Positions 31,489-40,570 of a stretch of 64,000 nt of DNA are shown here, piece after piece. Where the stretch lies: NCBI GenBank assembly GCA_022376925.1, contig JAIOJX010000027.1, forward strand, positions 22,235,971 through 22,299,970, in the 5' to 3' direction. The notes beneath the pieces are model-generated. The model made no database searches, was not told the DNA's origin, and saw nothing but the letters and a program-made list of their open reading frames with translations. The stretch's first letter is position 1, and every line of letters begins with the position of its first letter. The position numbers and the translations under genes were made by a program. The DNA is from Tragulus kanchil. Taxonomy: Eukaryota > Chordata > Mammalia > Artiodactyla > Tragulidae.

Positions 31489-31842
31489 GTAAGTACCTGT
31501 GCGCTGACTTTTCTCCCAGAGGGACAAGGAAGCGCCTGGGTTCCTCTGTCGGCACGTGACTTCTTTCTGCCCGTCTGCCTTCTTGTCCAAGACTTGTGTC
31601 AGGAATTAGAGCAGGGCCAAGAACACAAGCTCCAGTTTGTGTCCCCACATGGGCTGACCCCTGGGCACAGTCCCTGGACCCGGTGGGCAGACAGCTGCTC
31701 CCAAGAGAACTGAGGTTCCCCGCCAAGGCCCCTCAACTCCTGCCTCGGCTTCAACCTGGCTTTGCCCTGTCTTCCAGGGCCAGATCAGGACCAATCTCAG
31801 CCCCACAGCCAGCTCCCAGGACCTCCCCAAGGCCACTTCCTG

Positions 31843-34800
31843 ATGAAGGACAACACTCTCCGCTCGCTAGAGGAGCAAGTCCTCTGCTCCATTTGCCTGG
31901 AGGTGTTCCGAAACCCGGTCACCACCTCCTGCGGTCACAACTTCTGCATGACGTGCCTCCAGGGCTTCTGGGACTGCCAGGCGACCATGGGCGAGCCCCT
32001 CTACTGCCCCCAGTGCCGGGAGTGCTTCCCGACCCGGCCTCGCCTCTGCAAGAACGCCATCCTGGAGGAGATGGTGACCTGCTTCACCCAAGCCAAGGGC
32101 CAGACCCTGGGGTCCTCACGGAGCCTGGCGGGGCCCAGGGACGTGCCCTGCGACTTCTGTGCCCCCGAGAAGCTCAAGTCCGTCAAGTCGTGCCTGCAGT
32201 GCGTGGCCTCCCTGTGCGAGAAGCACCTCCGCAGCCACTTGGAGGATCCGTTGTTTCACGGCCACCAGCTGCTGGAGCCCGCGTGGGACCTCAAGGGCCG
32301 GCTGTGCCGGAAGCACCGCAAGCTGCGGCGGCTGTACTGCCGCACGGACGGCTGCTGCGTGTGCGCGGCCTGCGCGCTGGAGGAGCACAAGAACCACGAC
32401 GCCGTTCCGCTGGAGGAGGAGCGCGCCCTCCAGGAGGTGCGGCGCGGTGGGGCGCGGCGGGGCGAGCAGCGGGGCGAGCAGCGGGGCGGGAGGGGAGGAG
32501 CCGGGGACTCCGCAGGAACTTCCCGGCACACCTTTCCCGGGAAGAAAGTATTGCAGCGGATAAAGTGCCGCTCACGAGGGCCCTGCCAAGACATGAAAAA
32601 GTGCTGTCAGGTTGAATGAGTAAGGATCTAAGGGGGTACAGTGCGTAAGACTCCGCTTCCCCTCAAGGGAGCAAGCGTTCATCCCTGGTGGCAGAGGATC
32701 CCACGTGCTGTGCCCTTCGGCCAGAAAAATAAACTTAATTAAATGGTTGGTTCTTTATTTAAAAAAAAAAAAAATCCAAAGTTATTTGTGATGACTCCTA
32801 CTTAAATTTTTTTTTTTTTTTTTTTGCACAGAAAAAAGGAAAGACTGAAAGGTAACATATCCAAATACAAATATGTCATGTTAGGCTGGGTGAATTCCTT
32901 CTCTTTTTTTCTATTTTCAAATTGTGTTGACTCTATTTGTATGGCTTTCTTGAAGGGAGTACTTGTACTCTGGCCACCGGATGCAGAGACGACTCCCTGG
33001 AAAAGACCCTGATCCTGGGGAAAATAGAAAGGAAAAGGAGAAGGGGCGACAGAGGATGAGCGGGTTGGATGGCATCACTGAGTCCATGGACCTGAGTTCG
33101 AGCAGGCTCCGGGAGATGCCGAAGGACAAGGAAGCCTGGTGTGCTGCAGTCCATGGGGTGGTCGCAAAGAGTCGGACACCACTGAGCGACTGAACTGAAT
33201 GGATACTGGAAACATTCTACCAGGCATATTCTAGAACTGTGCTATTCCTACGTAGCCACCTGTTGACTGTCCCCGGCAAGAAAAGAGCTTGGCCAGAATG
33301 TAAGTCAGCTCGTCACATTGTTCAGTTCAGCTGACACTTTTTTCACAAGACTTCCTCAGCAAAAGGAGCAGCGTGTGGACGTACAGTCTGGTACAAGCTT
33401 CTTCTTTTGTTGTGGGTCAACAATTCTCAGACAGGTGCTTGGAATCCCACCGTCCTACACAGACTGTCAGTCATGACAGTGCCCGCCTCTGGGGTGTGCC
33501 TGGCTCGGTCGCTCAGTCCTGTCTGACCCTGTGATGCCATGGACTGCAGCCCACCAGACTCCTCGTCCATGGGATTTTTCAGATAAGAATACTGGATAAG
33601 GGCCCCTGGCAGCTCAGTGGTAAAGAGTGCGCCTGCCAATGCAGGAGACACCGGTTCAATCCCTGATCCGGGAAGATCCCACATGCTGTGGAGCGGCTAA
33701 GCCCGTGAGCCACAATTATGGAGCCTGTGCTCTAGAGCCTCAATGACAACTATTGAGCCCGTGTGCCACAACTATAAAAGTCCGTGTGCCCTAGAACCCA
33801 AGTTACACAACAAGAGAAGTCACCACAACAAGAAGCCTGCTCACCTCAACTAGGGAGTAGCCCCCACTCCCTGCAACTAGAGAAGAGCCTGCAGCAACTG
33901 TGAAAACCCAGAATAGCCAAAGATAAATGAATAAAAATTTTAAATATATATATCAAAAAAAAAAAAAGAATACTGGATAAGAACATTGGAGTGGGTGGCC
34001 ATTTCCTCCTCCCAGAGATCTTCCCAAACCAGGGATTGAACCCGTACCTCTTGAGTACCTCTCCTTGTGCAGATTTTTTATCGCACAGTCCCTGGGATAG
34101 CCTCTGGGATAGCGGAATGATTTGAGGCCACAATTCTGCCTGGGCCTCCCAGCATGGCCCCAGGGAGCCAAGGGCTCCGTATCTGATGGCCCTTCCTTGT
34201 CCCATTGCCTCCTGGGCTTCTCAAGTCACTGCATTCCTCCTCAGCTGTTTCTTGTGATCTGAGACAGTCACAGAATGGGGTGGTCGCAAAGAGTCGGACA
34301 CCACTGAGCGACTGAACTGAATGGATACTGGAAACATTCTACCAGGCATATTCTAGAACTGTGCTATTCCTACGTAGCCACCTGTTGACTGTCCCCGGCA
34401 AGAAAAGAGCTTGGCCAGAATGTAAGTCAGCTCGTCACATTGTTCAGTTCAGCTGACACTTTTTTCACAAGACTTCCTCAGCAAAAGGAGCAGCGTGTGG
34501 ACGTACAGTCTGGTACAAGCTTCTTCTTTTGTTGTGGGTCAACAATTCTCAGACAGGTGCTTGGAATCCCACCGTCCTACACAGACTGTCAGTCATGACA
34601 GTGCCCGCCTCTGGGGTGTGCCTGGCTCGGTCGCTCAGTCCTGTCTGACCCTGTGATGCCATGGACTGCAGCCCACCAGACTCCTCGTCCATGGGATTTT
34701 TTCAGATAAGAATACTGGATAAGGGCTCCCCTGGCAGCTCAGTGGTAAAGAGTGCGCCTGCCAATGCAGGAGACACCGGTTCAATCCCTGATCCGGGAAG

Positions 34801-37800
34801 ATCCCACATGCTGTGGAGCGGCTAAGCCCGTGAGCCACAATTATGGAGCCTGTGCTCTAGAGCCTCAATGACAACTATTGAGCCCGTGTGCCACAACTAT
34901 AAAAGTCCGTGTGCCCTAGAACCCAAGTTACACAACAAGAGAAGTCACCACAACAAGAAGCCTGCTCACCTCAACTAGGGAGTAGCCCCCACTCCCTGCA
35001 ACTAGAGAAGAGCCTGCAGCAACTGTGAAAACCCAGAATAGCCAAAGATAAATGAATAAAAATTTTAAATATATATATCAAAAAAAAAAAAAAGAATACT
35101 GGATAAGAACATTGGAGTGGGTGGCCATTTCCTCCTCCCAGAGATCTTCCCAAACCAGGGATTGAACCCGTACCTCTTGAGTACCTCTCCTTGTGCAGAT
35201 TTTTTATCGCACAGTCCCTGGGATAGCCTCTGGGATAGCGGAATGATTTGAGGCCACAATTCTGCCTGGGCCTCCCAGCATGGCCCCAGGGAGCCAAGGG
35301 CTCCGTATCTGATGGCCCTTCCTTGTCCCATTGCCTCCTGGGCTTCTCAAGTCACTGCATTCCTCCTCAGCTGTTTCTTGTGATCTGAGACTCTATGGTC
35401 ATCACTGTCAGAATGGGGGGCCTGATTCCTAAGAATGGGGAGAGAGTCTGTCAGGGAATGAGAGAACAAGACCGATGTGTGGCCCTCAAGGACCTCCCTG
35501 GTGGTCCAGTGGTTACGACCTCACACTTCCATTGCAGGGGACACGGGTTCCATCCCTAGTTGGGGAACTAAGATCCTGCATGCCTTGCAGCCAAAAGGAA
35601 TAGATACAAGAGGGGTGGCCCTAGGCCATCCACTCTTCAGCTTGTAAAAGGGAATGCATAATGATTTACTGATGGTTACTGGTTAGTGATTCATCTGTTA
35701 GCATCGATTGTTTTCTGTTAATCTTGATTGATTGTAACTGACTGCAATTTATGAAGAAGCCCCTAGACTATTCTGTTGATTGTAAAAGGGAATGTGCAGG
35801 TATGTCCAATTTCAATCAAAGGGGAGGGTCTTGTGCCATTGATTGGACCAGCCTTTAAAAATCGCCCTTTACCTCCAGTCGGGGCCCTTGCAGGAAACCT
35901 AGTTTCTTGCGGGTGGTCGCTGGCACCAGCCTAATAAACCTCTTTTCCATCTACCACGAGCGCAGTTGGGTGCTTGACTGAGCGCACCTCACAACAAGCT
36001 CTGCCCATCCTCATTCAGACCTCTTAAGACTGGGAGAGATGAGACTTCTCTGGTGGTGCAATGTTAAGAATTCGCCCTGCAATGCAGGCGATGCAGGTTC
36101 AATCCCTAGTTGGGGGAACTAAGATCCTTCATGCCACGGGGCTACTGAGCACGCAAGCCACAACAAAAGAGTCTGTGCACCGCAAGGAAAAATGCTGCAT
36201 GACAACAAAAAGAGCCATTGTGTTATAATGAAGACTTGGTGCATTCAAATAGGTATTCTTTAAAGAAAAATTTGTAAGAGATGCATCTCTTCGGAGCTTT
36301 GGCATGGGACTGCTCACAGAGGGCTTCTGCTAGAGCATGTCTCTGAATCTCGGGCCCTCTCCTCTTCCACTCCAGGTCGAGGTTCGGAAGGTGCAGGCCA
36401 ACGTGGAGAACCAGATGCTGATCATTACCACCAACAGCCAAAAGCACCGGGGCCAGGTGGCTTTTCTCTCGGTAAGGTTATCCTCACCTCCAGCCCAGGC
36501 TTTCCCGGCGCCCTGCGTCAGGCCGAGGGCACCTCTCAAAGGCTTGGAGTGGATGGTGTGGAGCCAGGCCAACGGAGATGAGATGCCGAGGCCAGCCTCA
36601 GGCCATGGCAAGGGGGCTGCACGGGCAGGGCTCACAGATGCCTCTCTGTACCCTCTCCCTCTCCCACCCCCGCAGAAACTGATCCAGACAACTCGGGATG
36701 AGGTGAACGCCCGCTTCTTGGAGATCATCCGGGAGATGAAAGAGATGCAGAGGAAGGTCTTGGATTTCGTGGAGAAAGAGGAGGCGGCCGCCCTGGGAAA
36801 GCTGGGCAGCTCCATCCGGCAGAGTCACAGCCGGCTCCTGAAGCTGGAGGGGGACAGCGTCCGGCTCCGGAGCCTCCTCGCCAACCGCAGTGACCAGCAA
36901 TTTCTGCAGGCAAGGGCTCCCCCAACCCCGCCCCACCCCGCGCCCATCACGAGGTCCTCTAGGCTGCAGGGAGGGGCCGTGCCCTTGACAGCCTTGACCT
37001 TGGGTGTCCAGAAAGCCAGGAGGAGGGGCAAAAGATGTCCGAGTTTGAACATGAGCAACTTCCCCCTGCCCCCTCGTTCTGGGGACCGCTAAGCCCCTGG
37101 CACAAGCAGGAGTTCCTGGCACCTGCTCGGGGCCTGGCCTACAAGTGGTACTGCCAGCCCCTCCCTGCGTGCAGGAGTTGCCCAGCCTGAAGCATTTCCC
37201 CGGCTGCGTGGAACCCCTGATGGGTACCAGCTGCGAGGAGAAGCAGAGCTTCCTCCAGCTGCCCGAGACCTTGGCGGAGCTCCGGACCCGGCTGGTGGAC
37301 ATGGGTCTCAGCTTCATCAACCAGCTCTTCCTGAAGGGTCAGTCAGTCCCTGCTGGCCTGGGGCTCCCGGAGACTCGCCTGCATTCTGGGGGTGGGCTGT
37401 CCTAAAGACACTTGAAAGAGAGCCCGGCCTGTCTGTGGGCACCTTCCCCAGGTGACTCCACCTCCCGGGGGGGCTCTCCGACTCGCAGGTCGAGGTTCGG
37501 AAGGTGCAGGCCAACGTGGAGAACCAGATGCTGATCATTACCACCAACAGCCAAAAGCACCGGGGCCAGGTGGCTTTTCTCTCGTAGGTTATCCTCACCT
37601 CCAGCCCAGGCTTTCCCGGCGCCCTGCGTCAGGCCGAGGGCACCTCTCAAAGGCTTGGAGTGGATGGTGTGGAGCCAGGCCAACGGAGATGAGATGCCGA
37701 GGCCAGCCTCAGGCCATGGCAAGGGGGCTGCACGGGCAGGGCTCACAGATGCCTCTCTGTACCCTCTCCCTCTCCCACCCCCGCAGAAACTGATCCAGAC

Positions 37801-40102
37801 AACTCGGGATGAGGTGAACGCCCGCTTCTTGGAGATCATCCGGGAGATGAAAGAGATGCAGAGGAAGGTCTTGGATTTCGTGGAGAAAGAGGAGGCGGCC
37901 GCCCTGGGAAAGCTGGGCAGCTCCATCCGGCAGAGTCACAGCCGGCTCCTGAAGCTGGAGGGGGACAGCGTCCGGCTCCGGAGCCTCCTCGCCAACCGCA
38001 GTGACCAGCAATTTCTGCAGGCAAGGGCTCCCCCAACCCCGCCCCACCCCGCGCCCATCACGAGGTCCTCTAGGCTGCAGGGAGGGGCCGTGCCCTTGAC
38101 AGCCTTGACCTTGGGTGTCCAGAAAGCCAGGAGGAGGGGCAAAAGATGTCCGAGTTTGAACATGAGCAACTTCCCCCTGCCCCCTCGTTCTGGGGACCGC
38201 TAAGCCCCTGGCACAAGCAGGAGTTCCTGGCACCTGCTCGGGGCCTGGCCTACAAGTGGTACTGCCAGCCCCTCCCTGCGTGCAGGAGTTGCCCAGCCTG
38301 AAGCATTTCCCCGGCTGCGTGGAACCCCTGATGGGTACCAGCTGCGAGGAGAAGCAGAGCTTCCTCCAGCTGCCCGAGACCTTGGCGGAGCTCCGGACCC
38401 GGCTGGTGGACATGGGTCTCAGCTTCATCAACCAGCTCTTCCTGAAGGGTCAGTCAGTCCCTGCTGGCCTGGGGCTCCCGGAGACTCGCCTGCATTCTGG
38501 GGGTGGGCTGTCCTAAAGACACTTGAAAGAGAGCCCGGCCTGTCTGTGGGCACCTTCCCCAGGTGACTCCACCTCCCGGAAGCCCATGCCTCCCTCTGGA
38601 AGGGCGCTGGGTTGTGAAAGTGTCCTCAGCAAAGCCCCTCCATCTGCCCCAGGCATTAAGATGAACTCCTATGAGGTGCTGCCCCCAGCTGTGGACAGGA
38701 AGACGCTTCTCAAGTGTGAGTCCTCTGCACTGGGGTCCGGCCCCAGGGGTGGAAAGGAAAGGAATGGGGCAGGGGGGGGTACCTCGACTGACCCAGCCCT
38801 ACCTCCACTCAGGCCAGGGCTCCAGAGCGGGGCCAGGTCTCTCCTGCCCTGGCCTTGTACCCTGGGTTGGAGACCTCGGAAGGACCCAGCCCGTGACTCC
38901 GAGGCCCTGAATGGAAGGGGAGAAGGCGGTCCTGTCCCACGTCCGTGGGGGGCAGGGCCTCCACCACTACCCAGCGACCGGCTCTGTGGCCCCCGTGGCC
39001 CTGCTGTGGCCCAACCCCTGCCCTCAGCTGAGTGTCTACCAGTCTCCCCTGGGCTTGCCAGGCCAGCTTGGATGGCCCTGTCCATTTCTTCTACAGTCTA
39101 CCCCCCTATTCATTTAATCTCCCTGCAGACTCTCTCTCAGGCTAGACCAGGCACCAAGGGAAATCACCAGGGATTTCTCTGAGGCCTCCAGGGTCAAGGC
39201 TGATGAACCCTTTGATGAACCACCCTGAGCGACCTCCACCAGGAGCCCTGGACTCTCCCCCAGTCCCACTCAATCTTGTGTCCTGAACAAACAAAAAAGG
39301 GGTCATGTTAGGGTCTGGTGGGGGGTCAGCACCCAGCCAGTCTCCGTCAGCACCCTTGGGGGCCAGAGTTGGAGACGTAAAGAGGAGGAGTGGAGGGCCC
39401 ACTCCTGGGAGCTGGGGGTGGAAGCACATGGTCACTTTTGCGCAAAAGTCCCGAGCCCCGGCCCCGGCCCAGCCCCCTCCAGACCTTCCGCCCTCTTAGC
39501 CGCAAGGCCTGCTGACCCTGGCCCCCTGGCCCATCCCCCTCGCCCCAGATTACTGCAACCTGAACTTCGACCCCACCACGGCCAGCGAGGAGCTGTTCCT
39601 ATTCAAGGAGACCCACTCGGTGCTGAACCTGGGCATCCTCCTGGAGCCCTTCGCCGCGGGCGGCCCCTTCCTGGGCTTCAAGCAGTGGCCGCAGGTGCTG
39701 TGCTCGCGCGGCCTGGCCGAGGGCCGCCACTACTGGGAAGCCGAGGTGTCCGACTCGTGGGTGTGCCTGGGCGTCACCTACCGCCGCAGCCCCCCGCCCG
39801 GCGGCCCGAGCCGCAACGTCGTCCACCTGCTGGGCCGCAACCCGCACTCGTGGTGCCTGGAGTGGGACTCGCTCAAGCTCTCCGCGTGGCACAACAACAG
39901 GCAGACGGCGCTGCGCGGTGACTGCCCCCGCACGCTGGGCGTGGCGCTCGACTGCGCCGCCGGCTGCCTCTCCTTCTACGGCGTGGCGGGCGGCGTGAGC
40001 CTCATCTACCGCTTCCGCGCCTCCTTCCTGGAGCCGCTCTACCCCGCGGCCATGCTCAGCAGCGGCGCCTCGGTCACGCTCAAGCAGCGCCCCGAGGCCT
40101 AG
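31843..40102 (+). CDS. TRIM80: TRIM80, RING/B-box/coiled-coil/SPRY E3 ubiquitin ligase
   Basis: Six exons, 31843-32436, 36376-36471, 36676-36909, 37175-37337, 38653-38715 and 39549-40102 (TAG), total 1,704 bases with matching phases: 567 codons plus stop. RING: C15, C18, C30, H32, C35, C38, C55, C58. B-box 1 is about 103-132. B-box 2: C155, H158, C166, D169, C174, C177, H182, H185. A coiled coil covers about 190-370 (exon 2 is 96 bases, exon 3 is 234, classic TRIM sizes). B30.2/SPRY is about 384-567, with GRHYWEAEV and LGVALDC. Family role: RING-dependent ubiquitin transfer, substrate chosen by SPRY; this member's substrate is unknown to me. I name it from its position between KCTD2 and SLC16A5, where mouse has Trim80 and human TRIM80P. 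Intron 3 starts with GC, not GT. Exons 2-4 recur in duplication 10; I used the first copies. The start is the first ATG in frame. TRIM47 and TRIM65 lie elsewhere on 17q25 and are the alternatives; TRIM47 fits less well from memory. Confidence 0.88.
32445..32505 (+). repeat. G-rich tandem repeat after TRIM80 exon 1 donor
   Basis: Eight bases after the donor, GCGGGGCGAGCA-type 12-mers repeat with several GGGG runs on the plus strand. It has G-quadruplex potential right next to the 5' splice site. Confidence 0.7.
32625..32745 (+). mobile_element. CHR-type SINE fragment
   Basis: Degenerate: 'gtgcgtaagactccgcttcc', 'agaggatcccacgtgctgtg', then AATAAACTTAAT tail. TRIM80 intron 1. Confidence 0.6.
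32950..33205 (+). mobile_element. BovB LINE 3' end
   Basis: Sense: 'ggaaaagaccctgatcctgg', 'gggcgacagaggatgagcgg', 'gtcggacaccactgagcgac'. Truncated 5' end; codes for no intact protein. Confidence 0.85.
33502..34085 (-). mobile_element. Bov-tA SINE split by a CHR insertion
   Basis: Antisense Bov-tA body at 33502-33600 resumes at 33966-34085, with the sequence AAGAATACTGGATAAG repeated on both sides of the inserted element. Confidence 0.85.
33601..33965 (+). mobile_element. Long CHR-type SINE inside Bov-tA, 16-bp target-site duplication
   Basis: A 365-bp element starting at 'ggcccctggcagctcagtgg', with a repeated 'gagcc..gtgccacaactat' body, and ending in A13. Target-site duplications are 33585-33600 and 33966-33981 (the terminal A residues are ambiguous). 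The nested copy at about 34728-35090 belongs to duplication 9. Confidence 0.88.
35489..35608 (+). mobile_element. CHR-type SINE fragment
   Basis: 'aaggacctccctggtggtcc', 'gggttccatccctagttggg', 'catgccttgcagccaaaagg'. Confidence 0.85.
35643..35996 (+). mobile_element. Solo LTR with 4-bp target-site duplication (ERV1-like)
   Basis: A 354-bp element with TG...CA ends and AGCT on both sides (35639-35642, 35997-36000). In sense order it has CCAAT-like ATTGG, a TTTAAAAA TATA-like box near 35,853, and AATAAA at 35933-35938 followed by a pyrimidine-rich stretch. A 15-base unit (TTGTAAAAGGGAATG) occurs twice, near 35,642 and 35,780. The size and 4-bp duplication suggest an ERV1 class element. No internal viral sequence remains. 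Confidence 0.72.
36041..36205 (+). mobile_element. CHR-type SINE
   Basis: 'gagacttctctggtggtgca', 'gcaggttcaatccctagttg', 'gagtctgtgcaccgcaagga'. Ends about 170 bases before TRIM80 exon 2. Confidence 0.8.
36374..38577 (+). repeat. Head-to-tail duplication 10 (offset about 1,111)
   Basis: Copy A is 36374-37486 and copy B 37487-38577. They repeat TRIM80 exons 2, 3 and 4 with their introns. The start of copy B has lost a G and an A at the exon 2 donor (CTCTCGTAGG versus CTCTCGGTAAGG), and the tip of copy A is scrambled (37468-37486). The two differences sit at the tips; the exon interiors agree. Confidence 0.9.
37489..38448 (+). pseudogene. Duplicate of TRIM80 exons 2-4
   Basis: Exon copies at 37489-37584, 37787-38020 and 38286-38448. 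Adding all three to the transcript would insert 493 bases and break the reading frame, and the exon 2 copy has a damaged donor. The single-copy model joins in frame without them. Read as assembly duplicates. Confidence 0.82.
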
Positions 40103-40105
40103 GTC

Positions 40106-40111
40106 AATAAA
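40106..40111 (+). terminator. TRIM80: TRIM80 poly(A) signal
   Basis: AATAAA begins three bases after the TAG stop codon and is followed by GC-rich, then G/T-containing sequence. It implies a 3' UTR of only about 20-35 bases. Confidence 0.75.
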
Positions 40112-40570
40112 GCTGGACTCGAGCGCCGTCTGCACCCGCAGGGCGGGGCGCGCCAGGGAGGGTGGGCGGCGGCGGGCTCTCCGGGCCGGCCCGGAGAGGA
40201 GGAGTGGGCGGCGAACCTGCCTCCCGACCCCCTGCCTCGACGTCCCCGGTGACGACCAGCCGATGGTCCTGGGAGGTCCCGGGGACCCCGAACCCTCTGT
40301 CCCCCCCGAATCCTCTGTCATGGGAAAAGGGTCTCTGAAGCAGGCTGGAGATCTCCCCGGGACTTGGGGACAGACCTGTGGCCTCCAGAGGCGGGATTCC
40401 TGGCCAGAATGCATCCACGGTCTCCCCAACCCCTGAGTTCCCCATCCCCATCAGAGGGTCTCCAGGCTGGTCCTGGCTCCAGGGCACTCCTTACCTGGGA
40501 GTGAGCAGGGCTTGGACCAGGTGGCTCCTCCCTCGCCATTGGCCAGACTGAGAGGTGGCACCTGACTCAC

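Larger units (their letters stand above)
33154..35395 (+). repeat. Head-to-tail duplication 9 (offset 1,122-1,126)
   Basis: Copy A is 33154-34273 and copy B 34274-35395, in TRIM80 intron 1. The tip of copy A is compressed (GATCTGAGACAGTCACAGAATGG versus a longer version at 35380-35415). Copies differ in GGATTTTTC/GGATTTTTTC, AAGGGCCCC/AAGGGCTCCCC and a poly(A) length. Confidence 0.9.

Noticed and set aside
31762..31842. Extended TRIM80 start upstream of 31843
   Set aside because: The extension begins at a TTG and crosses a likely splice acceptor at 31770-31777. The first ATG in frame is 31843.
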